A stretch of DNA of 64,000 nucleotides, taken from contig OZ020270.1 in NCBI GenBank assembly GCA_963971225.1, forward strand, positions 22,827,689 to 22,891,688, given 5' to 3'. This document shows positions 11,396-23,242 of this stretch, in pieces (positions within the stretch are counted from its first letter, which is position 1; each line of letters starts with the position of its first letter). This DNA comes from Melieria omissa. Its lineage: Eukaryota; Arthropoda; Insecta; Diptera; Ulidiidae. The translations under genes were made by a program, and so were the position numbers. Below the pieces are notes generated by a model, which searched no databases, was not told the origin of the DNA, and worked only from the letters and a program-made list of their open reading frames with translations.

Positions 11396-12249
11396 TTTAT
11401 TTATTTATTTGTTTAAAGTAATCCAGAACTCCGAGATGTACATAAGTGAAATATATAAATATGCTAGCTAATTAATTCATTCAACAGCAATTTAAAATTA
11501 GTTTCGGAATAGGGAAAATCCAAAACAAAAGAATTTAAGAGCAAGTTGATTTCTTTTAAAGCTCTAAAAATTGGGGCAAAAGAAGCGTAATTTGTGCTTA
11601 ACTTCTCCAAAGCGAAAGTGAAATAACGACCTTAACGACCTTTGCGGAATAAAAAAATTGATACGACCAAGTAGGTAAGGACCCCTATCGCACCCCGTAT
11701 TAGGTTAAAGACAAAGGTAAGTGAGAGAATACTCCTCCTACCCTCCAATGACTTTAGATTAATAAGTGGACTTCTAGACTGGTATGAGGGAATGGGGTAA
11801 ACAAAATGCAAAGAACGTAGGGCATAACGAAGAAACATTTTTTGGATTTGTTCAAGTCGATTGATGTGACACGCATAGTAGGGTCTCCAAACGAAGGCCG
11901 CGTACTCTAGCTTAGACCCTACCAGGGAAGTATAGAGCAACTTTAGAGTATACGGATCCGTAAAATCAGAACTGAAACGGCGAACAAAGGCCAGCATAGA
12001 GTATGCGTTTGCAATCATGCTGTTTAAATGATTTTGGAAAGAGAACCTATTATCAAACACGACACCAAGACCAGCAGTTTCAGTAGGATTCACTAAGTGA
12101 CAGCCACCAATGTTGTAAGAAGTGGGAATAGGGGACCGGGATTTTGAGTAGGTCACATGGAAACACTTATTTATATTTAAATTAAGCTTATTTTCATCAC
12201 ACCAAATGACAACGTTGTCAAGGTCCATTTGAAGATTGCGAGAGTTTAA
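11396..12249 (-). pseudogene. Jockey-clade retrotransposon, 3' fragment
   Basis: The minus-strand frame (12312-11632; the first residues are read through adjacent SINE sequence) contains LQMDLDNVVIWCDENKLNLN, ANAYSMLAFVRRFSSDFTDP, YTSLVGSKLEYAAFVWRP and INRLEQIQKMFLRYALRS. These are the C-terminal RT/thumb of a Jockey element, related to but distinct from the copy at 10076. The active-site box is absent because of 5' truncation. The 3' tail is an ATAAA-type repeat (TTTATTTATTTATTTG on the plus strand at 11396). A SINE adjoins the 5' truncation point. Confidence 0.82.
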
Positions 12250-12463
12250 CGCCGAATCCGAACGGCGGTTTTTTTTTGAAATTTTCCTTTCACACTTGGC
12301 ATTGCCTACCAAGAGCGCACTTGTGCGATTCTTGTAATTCTAATCTGCTTCATGTGGATAGCGATAGAAGAAAATGAGCGTTTTACCAGCCCGAGATAGG
12401 AATCGAACCTAGGGCCTCGGTATGAAAAGCCAGCGCGCTATCCGCTGGACTATCAAGGCAGGC
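12250..12463 (-). mobile_element. tRNA-derived SINE, copy 1
   Basis: On the minus strand the head contains a pol III B box, GGTTCGATTCC (plus 12399-12409), and an A-box-like region TAGTCCAGCGGATAGCGCGC upstream, as in a tRNA. The body ends in an A-run followed by a small hairpin (CGCCG...CGGCG) at 12250-12267. A second copy lies at 38966-39172 in the same orientation. The head does not fold into a full tRNA by eye, so a functional tRNA is not proposed. Confidence 0.82.
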
Positions 12464-12795
12464 TGCCATACAAAATTTAAATTCTTTCAGCTCGCGTCCG
12501 AAGTGATCAAATGTGTTACCGATTGCTACATATCTATTCTCAATTTGGATTGGGTTTGAAAGAAATAGTTCAAAAACTACTCAACAAAATTGAATGACTG
12601 ACTCACTTTTTTTACAACAAAACTGTTTATTTGTTAAAAATATTTGATGTTCTAAAACGCACCTCCAGATCACATCTGTGGGTGTCAAGCAGCGAGGCTT
12701 TAAATTCTTTGGGGTTTCAACAAATTAAAACAGAATATTCCTTAAACTACCTACCTAATTTTAGTGATTCTTTAACTGTGGCCTAACATTTTTCA
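12464..12795. other. No recognised gene
   Basis: Nothing recognisable. It separates the SINE from the next retrotransposon fragment. Confidence 0.5.
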
Positions 12796-13660
12796 AACTC
12801 ACCCTGCACCAACGAGGCATCGTATGGACCTTCACCAGGCATCTCGAGGATTTGGACTTCGCTGATGACATCTGCCTCCTCTCGCACAAATTCTCCGACA
12901 TGCAATCAAAAGCCGACTGCCTGGTGGCGCTGGTACGCACCGTCGGTTTAAAGGTCAACATCGCCAAGACCAAGGCCATAAGAGTCAATCATAGCAGCAC
13001 AAACCATATAATGATTGACGGCTGTGCCGTGGAGTTCGTCGACAGCTTCTGCTACCTCGGCTGCACAATCAAGGCGGACGGCGGAGCGGAAGAAGGTGCC
13101 AACTTTAGACTGAGTAAAACCAGGGCAGCGTTCGGACGGCTGCATTCAGTATGGGCAAGCTCGCAAATCTCCAGACGCACGAAGCTACGAATATTCAACG
13201 CATGTGTGAAGTCGACATTGTTGTACGGAAGCGAAAAATGGCTAGTCTCGAATGCCATCACCCAGAGGCTACAATCTTTCGTCAACAAATGCCTGCGAAT
13301 CATCTGCAGGATATTCTGGGCCACGACAATTAGCAATGACGCGCTGTGGAAGACTACAAACAAGGAACCCATTCTGAGGCAAATAAAGCGCAGAAAATGG
13401 AAATGGATAGGTCATACACTAAGGAAACCTCCCAACAGCATTACGAGAATGGCACTGGACTGGAACCCGCAAGGAAGTAGAAGTCGCGGTCGACCAAAAA
13501 ACACCTGGAGAAGGTCGACCCTGCGCGAGCTAGCCGATGCCAATATCACATGGGACGGCGCAAAAACAACAGCCCAGAATCGTGTACGATGGAAGAGTCT
13601 TGTTGAGGCCCTATGCTCCAGTGAGGAGTGAACAAGGAATAAAACAAAAACATTTTTCAG
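12796..13660 (+). pseudogene. Non-LTR retrotransposon, RT C-terminal part
   Basis: The open frame to 13631 starts just before the RT active site (LDFADDICLLSH; the FADD box at about 12857). It continues through GLKVNIAKTKAIRV, CYLGCTIKADGG, NACVKSTLLYGSEKW and a C-terminal KRRKWKWIGHTLRKPP ... RSRGRPKNTWRR tail. This layout is common in RTE/CR1-like elements, but the clade is not fixed. The 260 codons are uninterrupted, so the copy is young, though the first half of the protein is missing. The 3' end is A-rich (13632-13655). Confidence 0.8.
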
Positions 13661-14781
13661 TGTCAAGAATACAAAATTAACGAATGCACCAAAACGTAAC
13701 ACCATAGAGCACCTCCCATTTAAGCCATTTAGCGATTCTATCAATTTTTGGTGTGAATAACGCATCGGTCCACACATTAACCCTGTATTTGCTTTATGGA
13801 AATTTTTGCTCATATATAATTTTTATTTTTGTAAGAAATAAAATGTTAAAGGCAGACAGCTAATAAGGGTGTGGCCCTAGAGGAGCGTGTAAATTAGTTG
13901 GCTAATACCAGCTGTAGTGCTGTTGTTGTAATTTGTGTATATTCGCTGGCAGTTGCACGGTTCTTTCGGAGTACAGCGGCTCCGTGGCTACGAGCGCGAT
14001 CACCACCGCCGCACAGTGGCTCAGTTTGTCATTTCAGGTTGCAAAATTAATAACTTCTGAACGAATAAAGATAATTGGAAAATTAATAATTTTTATTATA
14101 TTTTTGCTGTTGATTAGAAATTCATCAGGCTATTGTATTCCAAAAAATAAACTCAATCGAGGTACAGGGTGCTACGTAATACTTTGTCAAAGTTCGGCTT
14201 ACTGTAGATAAGAATAATGCGAGCAACAATGATAAGTTTTAGTTGCAAAATTAATGAAAATTCATTAAAAAAGATGAAAAGTAATAAGAAATTTAAGAAA
14301 TAAGCTGAAAGAGTCAAATTTAAAGATACAAATTCATAAATTTCGCTTTCAAAATTAGAAACAGAATTCGAAAAATTTACATAAAAGTAAATTTTTCTTT
14401 GGACAAAAACAATGCTAAAGTTTTATTATAACTATATTTGATGGGTAGCACATTGGGTGGGGTGGGAATACTGTTTTTTATTCTTTTAACACGACCCGGA
14501 CTTGCTGGTAAAACTGCTTCCACTATAACGCCTTTCATTTTCTCCTGATCCTTATTTTATTTTATGATCAAAGCTTCTGACAGCTGGGTGGTAGTTATTG
14601 TTTCCGTTGCCTCCATAAGCTTCCTTTTTTAGTAAATGACGCACTGTCCTGAATTGACTTTTTCGGCCTTCCTTTTGCCGCCTTTTATGTCGATGGCTGG
14701 TCATCGCTTATGCTACTGCTTATCTCCTGCATCGAAGTAAATTTTTTTTTTCAACCACTCCTCCTTATTCTGGACAACCGA
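13661..14781. other. No recognised gene
   Basis: AT-rich, with short frames only. Nothing recognised. Confidence 0.5.
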
Positions 14782-15149
14782 GGTTAGGTTATGTTAAAGT
14801 TGCTGTCTTGGCCTGGGACTTGCCGACACACGTAGGCCACGGAATGGGCCCGTTGTGATATCACAAGTTGAAAGGTCTGTCTTACTGCAAGTCGAGAAGC
14901 CTATACAAGCCATTTCGAAGAGTGGATGAACTCAAGCAAGTCTTTGATTCTAGCTGAACTGAGATCATTCAAGTTGTCGAAGAAAGGAGATCTTAGGGTT
15001 CTCCATCTTCGTCTAAATAGAGCTGGACAGTTGCAGAGAAGATGGCTGATAGATTCCTCCTCGATTGCGACGACCGTGCCAACGTGTTGCCTGCTAAACG
15101 ATACAAGTGCTCTTGTTCGCCTAAGATTAAAAACAACCTAACCTAACCT
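14782..15149. repeat. Short element with TTAGGTTAGG-like inverted ends
   Basis: The left end reads AGGTTAGGTTATGTT, and the right end reads AACCTAACCTAACC (reverse complement GGTTAGGTTAGGTT). About 350 bp of higher-GC sequence lies between. The structure suggests a MITE or a retroposed unit. No target duplication was established. Confidence 0.45.
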
Positions 15150-15835
15150 AAGTCCTGGATATCTTCTCGTTAGTCGTAGATATGTTGGCTGCAGGCAAAC
15201 TTCCTTCGACGTAACCAATTTCTTTAGTGACAGCCAGAACGAACTTCTCCTTTGTCTTCGAAATAGTAAATATTTCAAACAGCTTCGAATTTTTCAAACA
15301 CATATTTGTGCTTCTTCTTCGGTTTAGTTGCAGTGGCGGAGTTGAAGTGATGTTTAGTTCAAATTAAATTCGAAACAAACTTTACTTACTCCAAACTCCT
15401 TTAGTTATAAGTAGGATTTGAATATGCATTTAAATAGCAGGTACTAAGCTTCTAGTACTAGCAGGTACCTAAACAGTTGTTAGGTTTTCCCGCGTTGTGG
15501 GATTTTTGAACAGCCCAGACACATAAGTTGGTTTTAGACAGTGCACATAGATATAAGTCTGCTTTTTGTTTTTCAATAACTAATTGTTTCATTGACGCGG
15601 TTCAACTCAAAGACTAATTAAAATTTAGAAAAGAAAGAAAGAAATTAAGAAAAAAAAGTTTTGCTAGGCACAGTGTTAGTATTTTGTTAAAAACAAAAAC
15701 ATTACATCAAAGGATACACGATAGCTAATTGCCGGAAATGAAAACCAACTTGTTTTTCGTACGTGTGAACTGCGGATCCAGCAAAAGTACTCTTTACTTC
15801 GAGCTTACAGCACCATACGCAAAAAAAAAGTCGAC
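15150..15835. other. No recognised gene
   Basis: Nothing recognisable. It contains a simple AAAGAAAGAAAG run near 15632. Confidence 0.5.
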
Positions 15836-15839
15836 TTAA

Positions 15840-16455
15840 GGGGGTCCTCTAGTACAAGCGGTGTTTTTTAATGCTTTTTTGGAATTTTTTTTTTCAGAAA
15901 CTACAAATGATAATGAGATAATTCTTCGTATATTTATTCGTTACATATTAAATTATAAAAAAAAATTTTTTCCACGTGCTACCCCGAACACTGTTGGGGT
16001 CCGCCAGCTGAGTAACGGCCATGTTTTTTTTGTAAGGGTGTTTTCGCGCCATCCTAACTTTGTCGTTTGAACATTTTTTTTCGAAATTCGCCCTTTTTTT
16101 GCTCTTAAAACTCCTCCCAAAAATCGGCAAGTCAATGGAGCGCAATCTCCGTAGTTCAACCCCTAGAACAAAAAAGTTTTGAATACAGCAAAACAAGAAT
16201 CAAGTGAATCGGCCAATTAGTTTCCACGGAATCATGGCGCGATGGTAAAAAATGTGTTTTCGAGAAAAACGCGTTTAAAGATATAAAACCGTGTACGTGA
16301 CGTACTGAATGAGACGGATTTGAGGCTCTGTATCTCAGAGACGTTTACGAATTCGACAAAATCCGTTCGTATACTTTTTCTATGATAGTTATACTATAAA
16401 AATTTAAAATATAAAAAAAATAATTTTTTTCAAAATTTAAAACTAGAGGACCCCC
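15840..16455. mobile_element. piggyBac-like MITE with TTAA target site
   Basis: The ends are GGGGGTCCTCTAGT and its exact reverse complement (14 bp). Both sides carry TTAA (15836-15839 and 16456-16459), the hallmark target of piggyBac-type transposition. The 616-bp interior has no transposase. Confidence 0.87.
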
Positions 16456-16459
16456 TTAA

Positions 16460-17425
16460 TATGGAGTTGCAAGCTTGTATCACATCTTAAATTAAGCCAA
16501 AATCCAAATTGTTATGCCCTGGTAACGATTATAATCGCGTGTAGTTGATTCACTATCAAAATCTTGACAAACTTGTTCGAACGCATGCACCCGAATGCAC
16601 AAAATTGCGCTAGGTGTCCACAGAAAAATCGCTGTAAAATCCAGTCGGGCAAAATCGGGTACCCAATCTCTTCAGGGTAGTACTCACAGAAGACTAGTGA
16701 ACAATTTTCCCAAAGACGGAACTGTGGCAAGTATGGTCTTTTTTTTTAAGTCTATCGAAAGTTCAAAAAGTGTGATAAAAACAGTGCTTCAAGTGAGTGC
16801 TTATGAAAAGACAACAACAACCAACTTTTTTTTTCTATATTTAATTACGTACTACAAATGCCTTCTTTTACGATGCTGGTGCAAAAAGTTTCAATTAACT
16901 TGCTCCTTTCCGTATTTTAAAACTTCAGCTTTACCGGAAAAGTGCAAATTGCTGATATTATTTCACACTCTAAAAATTGCTCAACTTTGACGGGCTCTAC
17001 AAGCAACACTATTTGTCCAATTTAGTTAAGGTTTTCGGATTTCTTAGGTCCAAGCATTTATCTATCCGACAAGTATAACAGTTTCCCCCAAATCGAACAT
17101 GACAAAATTGACTTTTGCAACCTGCGTCGGCAGAATCAGCCACTGTGCGCCGCCAGCGGCGACAAGAACAATAACAGCACATACAAACATATCCGTACAT
17201 GCCTACATACATACATACATACAGTACAGTGCGCAGAAGCAACAGCTTATTTTTCTGTGGTAAATGGTAAATAGCAGAAAAAGCCAACTCAGCGAACCGT
17301 AATTCCTCTTATGCCGCTGCATATTTGGCGATTTGCTCTGCTCTGGTCTGGGACAGTCCGGTCCGGTCTAGTCAGTGTATTCGGCCGCTTTGAGCGCCTT
17401 GCTGCTGTTGCCATTTTATTGTGTT
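16460..17425. other. No recognised gene; small CATA microsatellite
   Basis: No gene is seen. About five tandem ACAT units occupy 17204-17223. Confidence 0.5.
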
Positions 17426-17429
17426 TTAA

Positions 17430-18408
17430 CACTCCGATGCCCAACAAGGTCCGTAGGGACCTATGGCGTTTTAAAATCCGCGACATTTCAATACGGAGGG
17501 AGTGATGAGCTGGAGATTTTATGACTTCTATAAATGGAATATTTAGAAGCTGTTAAAATAGATTTCGGCACGATTGCATGTATTTTACTACCATAACTAT
17601 CGCATTGAAGTCATTTAGGGCGTCGATGACCGACAAGGTCCGCAGGGACCTTGTAGGTTGCTCCATGTAATTTGCTTTTATTTTTTGTTAGTAACTATAA
17701 ATAGTTAGTGCCAAATATTGATAGCAGCACAATTTCAAATAAATTATTGAAATTAAAATACGTACGGTGATTGGGATCCAATTGATATGCCGCCGTACGC
17801 GCTTTCATAACTGAGCATGAGTGAACAACAAGCAGTAATGCAGACTTTGGTCAGATATTTGGAAAACAATGAAGAACCTTATTCATTCACCGAGGAGACA
17901 AATTACAAAGATTTCTTGCCATACAATGAAATATATGATACTGAAGTTGAACTGAATGTCACTCTGGCGGTTGAAGCTGACTCTGACGACGATGATCAAA
18001 CTCCATTATTAATTTGATAATAGCTGAAGGTATTGCCTAAGTATATATAAAAATGATGAAAAACTGAATAAAAATAAAAATAAATATATATAAAAACCCA
18101 TTACTCTAAAAAAAAAATGCCATACTTGCAGCGGCATAGATGCATGATCAGCTAAAGCAAAGTTAGGCAACTAAATGCAATTATTTTGTATTGCATACGT
18201 TTTTACCTATCTGTCTGTAGTAACAAATACACATGTGTTTACTAAAAAATATACACGAAGCTTAACTTTTTGGCTCTCCAAACACATCTACACACATTTT
18301 GTAACCCTACATTATAAAATTACACATCTTATATGCAATATTACAAAAAAGGTCCCTGGGGACCTTGTTGGGCTTTGACCGTGTAAAAAATTATCGGTTA
18401 TCGGAGTG
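17430..18408. mobile_element. TTAA-bounded TIR element (piggyBac-like), 979 bp
   Basis: The element opens CACTCCGAT and closes ATCGGAGTG, with TTAA on both sides (17426-17429 and 18409-18412). A further inverted match (GCCCAACAAGGTCC at 17438 against GGACCTTGTTGGGC at 18360) sits inside each end, offset by about 26 bp, so one end has a deletion. The GGTCC...GGACC motif recurs at 17638. It encodes only one short acidic frame. Confidence 0.75.
17817..18017 (+). CDS. 66-residue acidic ORF inside the TTAA element
   Basis: The frame is acidic, with a DSDDDD run near the C-terminus (about residues 55-60). It sits in the middle of a TTAA-bounded element. piggyBac transposases often start with an acidic region, so this may be what remains of a transposase N-terminus after internal deletion. 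No domain is recognised, and it may not be expressed. Confidence 0.3.
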   Translation: MSEQQAVMQTLVRYLENNEEPYSFTEETNYKDFLPYNEIYDTEVELNVTLAVEADSDDDDQTPLLI

Positions 18409-18540
18409 TTAATTCAAAAAAATAAACACTTTTACACGTAACACACACTAACATGTGCGACTTACCACAACTACACACGTGGAAGCATATGTATGCATAT
18501 GTATTTTTGTATGCATACGTATTTTTGTATGTAGGTATGT

Positions 18541-18935
18541 ACACGGTTAAAAATAATTCATAAAAATGTTATGAACGGCGTTCATAAACCTTTAATTTGG
18601 ACTTTTTACGAAAAATTCATAATTTTTTTGAATTCTTTCATAAAATTTATGAAACGGTTCATACATGTTTATGAACGCGTTCATAAAAATTGTGAATCTT
18701 CGTTCATAAACCGCTTCGTAAAAGTCGAATCTCACATTTTTTGTTCGGGTACAAGCCGAGCGGGCAAGATATCTTTATTTTGAACTTTTTGTGAAACATT
18801 TTGATTTTTTTCATAAAACAGTTTACACATGTTTATGAACGCGTTCATAAAAATTGTGAAACTTCGTTCATAAATCATTCGTTCGGCCACGAGCCGAGCG
18901 TGTAGGCGTTCGGCGTGCTCATACTTATGCATGTG
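18541..18935. repeat. Foldback-like palindromic repeat, copy 1
   Basis: The sequence begins ACACGGTTAAAAATAATTC and is packed with TTCATAAA/TTTATGAA words forming palindromes such as TTTATGAACGCGTTCATAAA. Closely similar sequence with the same start lies at 38640-38965. A relative in the opposite orientation at 36630-36922 ends in CCGTGTAC. No coding capacity. Confidence 0.7.
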
Positions 18936-19534
18936 AATTTCAAATTTCAAACTAATTTTTCGAAGTTGGCCATGACTTGACTTCTTAGAATCTCAATTCA
19001 AATTTTTACATGATGACATAGCTTTTTGGGAAAGAAGCAATCACTTTAAGACGAGCATAGAGTTGAAGAAGAATTCGCGTGGGCAGACGTGCCCTTTCGT
19101 AGCTCCGCGGTTTTTTTCTGTTTATTCGTGTTTGCGCGTGTTTAATGTATAAACAAATGTTTAGTGTGTCGTTCAATGTCCGACGGTCGCTGCTATCGCG
19201 TTGTGGCCGGCCAAAATCGCGCGGCCCAATCAATATATAAATAATAATAAATAAATTAAACGCGTCTTGCGCACAAATATTAAGTGCAGTGTGCCGTTAT
19301 TCTTGCTGTCCGCCAATTCGACCTCCGTCCGCGTTGTGTTGTTGCTGTGTTTTTTTCCCGTGTTGTCTTTTTCCTCCGTCCGTTTTTAGTAGCGCTACAT
19401 GCGGTCCTGTTCGACACTGGGAAATTGACTGCTCTGTGGTAAAGGCATAACACTTACCACAGGGCATCATCAATTTTCCAGTGCATCAGATCGCATTTCC
19501 GACTGCTTTCCTTGTCCTTTAACCCACCCAGGTC
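18936..19534 (+). other. Leader or flank upstream of the CR1-like ORF
   Basis: No protein domain is recognised. Part may be the 5' untranslated region of the CR1-like element that follows. Its 5' boundary could not be fixed because no target duplication was found. Confidence 0.4.
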
Positions 19535-22393
19535 ATGGTGCTGGACAAATTTCGTATAGCCTTCTGCAACGTGCGCGGGCTCAGGGCGAACTTTTTCGCA
19601 ATATACGCGTATATAAATCTCCACAAACCCCATGTAATGGCACTAGGTGAGACCCAGGTGTGTGAGGATGCAGATCCACTGGATTTCCACATCCCAGGGT
19701 ACCACCTACTGCCATTATTCTCTCCCCACAGGGGTCTTGCCCTTTATGTGTGCAGTAATGTTGCGTAACAGTGCCAGCAACAACTTTACACGACGGATGC
19801 CGAATTTAGCTCCATGTGGGTTAAATTCAATATCCAGTCGCACATTCTGCACTTTTGCTTTCTGTACAGAAGCCCGAATTCAGGGAGAGATTTTACCTAT
19901 AACAAGTTTGATCTTCTCTCTGATTCTATTTCCCATATTCTGGAATCGTATCCGAATAGTGAAATTGTAGTTGCTGGTGATTTCAATATTCATAATTCCG
20001 ATTGGCTACGCCATTCCAGCCACACAACTCCTGAAGGCTTGTATGTCGAGCTCTTTGCCGAGTCTAATAACTTGACTCAAATAGTGCATGAATCAACGCA
20101 TATCCCCTGCGTTGAGGGGCAAGCTCTCAATACTCTAGACCTTTTTCTCACTTCACATCATGAAAAATATGATGTTGAAATGCACGCACCTCTTGGAAAC
20201 TCGGACCATTGCACCATTTTGGCGTCTTTTTCATACTCTTCTATCCGCAATGCTTCGCCTTTAGCCCCGAAGCGCTTAATGTGGAAGTATGATAAAGCTA
20301 ACTGGAGTGGACTTAACGATTTTTTCACCCACTTCATTTGGAAATTGTGTCTTCTTGATAGAAACATAAATGCCGCAGCCAAAATGGTTGAAGAAATTAT
20401 ATTATTAGGAATGCGGTCCTTCATCCCTAATAAGCTGGTTTGCATTAAACCCAAGGACAATATCTGGTTTAATGAGACATGCAGAATTGCTGTCAGGTCC
20501 AAAGAGGAAGCTTTCAGAACATGGCAGGCAAATAAAAATGCCGCCACTGAACAGCTGCGTAAATAGGCTAGAAATCGATGCAATGCCAAAGTTCTTCAAT
20601 GCCAGCGTGGTAGTAAGAACTTCTGGTCATTCGTTAAGAAGGTGAAGAATCAAACATCGTCTTCAATTCCAACTCTCCTTAACAATGATCAAATCATCAC
20701 TCACTCGGTTGATAAAGCTAATTTGTTGGCTAAAATTTTCGCAGAGAATTCATCTCTGCCCCCCAGCGATCAACCACTACCCGTAGTCGAGAACGTATCT
20801 TGCTCTATGCCAGAAATTCATTTTCGGACACGGGTAGTTAAAAGAGTACTTGCAAATCTCGATGTAAATAAGGCTTCAGGGCCGGACGGCATTCCAGCCC
20901 TTGTTTTGCAAAAGTGCGCTACTTCGCTGGCTTGTCCATTACGCAAACTTTTCAACATGTCATACACCACAGGTGTATTTCCGACATGCTGGAAGGTAGC
21001 AAATGTTCAACCAGTTCCTAAAAAAGGCAAGACTACTGACCCTGCGAACTACCGACCTATAGCAATCTGTTCGGTGCTTTCCAAAGTAATGGAAAGCATT
21101 GTAAACTTCAACCTTGTGAAGTATCTGGAGCACAATAGACTGCTAAGTGACCGCCAATACGGCTTCCGAAGACAACGATCAACGGGAGACCTTATGGCGG
21201 TCCTCACCGAGAAATGGAACCATAGCATTCTAAACCTCGGTGAAAGCAAGGTTGTTGCATTGGATATTTCCAAGGCCTTTGACAGAGTGTGGCATAAAGC
21301 ACTCGTGTCAAAATTGATTGCCTATGGCGTCGGTAGTATCTTCTCTCGTTGGATAACGAGCTTCCTCTATGATCGCTCTATTCGTGTTGTAATAGACGGC
21401 ATAGCCTCGGAAAAGCATTCGATTAGCGCGGGAGTGCCGCAGGGTTCGGTCCTTTCTCCAACCCTTTTCCTTATCTTCATCAACGACCTATTGTCGTCGA
21501 CGAAGAATCCCATCTACTCGTTTGCGGATGACAGCACTATTTGTCATTCATACTCCTTCACAAAACGCCCCAGCTCTGTGGAGATTGAGAGAGAACGGCG
21601 CCGTATGAATGACACACTTAATAGCGACCTACAAACAATCACCAAGTGGGGTCAAGCGAACAGGGTCGATTTTAATCCTCGCAAGACCCAATGTTGCCTG
21701 TTATCCCACAAGCGAGTCTCCCAACATTCCAACACATCCCTGGTTATGGATGGTGTGAGTATTGCGGAATCGGCAGCTCTTGATGTTCTGGGCATGTCCA
21801 TTAAGAACGACCTACGTTGGAACGATCATATATTTGGCGTGTCGAAAGAAGCAGCCAAGTGCCTCGGCTTTTTAAAGCGGTGCAAAATATATTTCACCCC
21901 GTCCGATCTCCGCATTATTTATACCACCTATATCCGACCTAAAATGGAGTTTAACTCGCACCTATGGGCAGGGGCTTCGAAAACCCATTTGGAGCTCCTG
22001 GATCGGGTGCAAAACCGTGCGATCAAACTAATAGGGGACAGTAGGGCATCCAACTCTATTGACTCCTTGGAGCATCGTCGAAACGTGGCATGTGTGGTGT
22101 TATTCTACCGATACTTTTTCGGTAATTGCTCAGTGGAGATGAGCAGCTTGATGCCATCACTCCGGGTATTCCCACGGGCAACCCGTTTGAACACTGGCGC
22201 CCATGCATTCCACGTCGAAACGATGTTCCAGCGCACTACGCACTACAGAGAAAGTTCGTTCCTGGCCCGAACAGCGCGATTGTGGAATGGTCTCCCTGCA
22301 GATGTTTTCCCCCAGCACCTATGATCTTGATGGATTCAAGGCAAGAGTCCATAAATTCTTCACCCAACTTCCTATCTCCCAACCTATATATCC
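19535..22393 (+). pseudogene. CR1-like ORF2: endonuclease and reverse transcriptase
   Basis: The frame runs about 930 codons from an AP-endonuclease domain (FRIAFCNVRGLRANF at residues 5-19, GETQVC, VAGDFNIHNSDWL, SDHCTILASF) into a reverse transcriptase. The RT blocks are NKASGPDGIPALVLQK, PVPKKGKTTDPANYRPI, RQYGFRRQRSTGDL, AFDRVWHKAL, AGVPQGSVLSP and the active site YSFADDSTI at about 21518. The tail shows LEHRRNVACVVLFYRYFFG and ARLWNGLPADVFP, typical of CR1-group elements. Two in-frame stops (19766-19768 and 20564-20566) and one frameshift near 22310, in a C-run, disable it. The last 25 or so residues continue in the next frame to 22393. Confidence 0.88.
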
Positions 22394-22475
22394 TTCCTGA
22401 ACCAGCGCAATGCCTCGCATTTATAGGGGTCATCCCCTGCGCGTTGGCTCGTCTATAAAAAAAAAAAAAAAAAAA
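19535..22475 (+). mobile_element. CR1-like non-LTR retrotransposon with poly(A) tail
   Basis: One long ORF2 (endonuclease then reverse transcriptase) is followed by a short 3' UTR and a 19-A tail at 22457-22475. No ORF1 with zinc knuckles is seen upstream, so the copy is either 5'-truncated or of an ORF1-less type. Confidence 0.85.
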
Positions 22476-22553
22476 GCAGCCAGAGAGGTGAGTCGAGTTT
22501 AACCAAAGAAAATTTTTATGTTATTTGCTGAGAAAATTAAGAAAAAAATATGA

Positions 22554-22930
22554 ATGAAGTGCCAAGTCTGTGGAAAAACGTGCAAAAATTTGAACATTTG
22601 TATACATCATATTAAAAAAGTGCATTTTGTAAAAAAAGTGATGACAGGTTGTGCTGCCAATTCTGTGGCCAAGTTTTTAGTGGTATTGCGATATTTAAAA
22701 GGCATTTAAAAAGAAAGCATTCGGCTTTCAATTCGAGTGAAGATGAACGAAACGTATGCTGTGAATATCTTCGCAATGACGATGTATTCCATGCAAATTC
22801 ACCGAGTGGGTGCTCTGCGAGTACCGCGAGCGGGTGTTCTGCCAGCACACCCTCTGCTGCTGCTGCGACAAACCTTGAGTTGTCGAAAGAACTCTTTTCT
22901 TATAAGATTTGTCATTTATTGTTTGCTTGA
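22554..22930 (+). pseudogene. Decayed C2H2 zinc-finger exon
   Basis: Two C2H2 fingers are readable: CQVCGKTCKNLNICIH... (ATG at 22554) and CQFCGQVFSGIAIFKRHLKR (from 22652). Both fit C-x2-C-x12-H-x4-H. They lie in different frames, so a one-base change near 22625 broke the frame. A serine/alanine-rich tail follows (SGCSASTASGCSASTP) and ends at 22930. Strand, order and spacing suggest the 5' part of the interrupted gene continued at 22998-23242 and beyond 34490. This link is an inference. Confidence 0.6.
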
Positions 22931-22997
22931 ATTTTTGTTTAAATTTTCTTTTATTTTCTTAAATTTTCACAAAAGTTATTTACTTCTAAATAAAAAA

Positions 22998-23142
22998 TGG
23001 ACGCAAACTTTGAAGACTTTGTGACTGAAATGTGCGCAGATGGTAATGTGTTAATTCCAGAGCAAAGCATGCAGAACGTTGACGAAGTAAAAAAACTGCT
23101 GGAGCTATGGGAGGTGGAGGAGATGTATGACTTTTTCTAAGG
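22998..23142 (+). pseudogene. Exon with SAM-like helices (interrupted gene)
   Basis: The frame starting MDANFEDFVTEMCADG runs through VDEVKKLLELWEVEEMYDFF, which resembles the first helices of a SAM-like domain. It then meets an in-frame TAA just before a good donor (AAG|GTATAA at 23142/23143). The TAA is one base from AAA, so a nonsense change is a simple explanation. An intron of about 66 bp with a TTTTTTTTTATAG acceptor leads to the next exon. Confidence 0.6.
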
Positions 23143-23208
23143 TATAACATTTGAGACCATACTAAATGCGTGGTATTGTTTTTAATATATTTTTCTTTTT
23201 TTTTATAG

Positions 23209-23242
23209 ATCAACATATAACCATTGAAGTACTAAAAGTAAT
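23209..23242 (+). pseudogene. Exon, left part, cut by the BEL/Pao insertion
   Basis: After the TATAG acceptor (23204-23208) the reading is QHITIEVLKV, plausible as the continuation of the SAM-like helix of the previous exon. It ends at the 5-bp target GTAAT (23238-23242), directly before the BEL LTR. The other half of the exon resumes after the second GTAAT at 34490-34494. Confidence 0.6.

Noticed and set aside
12399..12463. A functional tRNA gene on the minus strand
   Set aside because: The A and B boxes are tRNA-like, but the acceptor and anticodon stems do not form a clean cloverleaf by eye, and the same unit recurs at 39120 with a SINE body.
15123..15149. Telomeric DNA
   Set aside because: Only two to three TTAGG-like units occur, as inverted ends of a short element, far too few for a telomere.
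17204..17223. CRISPR-like or regulatory array
   Set aside because: It is only an ACAT microsatellite of about five units, and no CRISPR-type spacing exists anywhere in the window.
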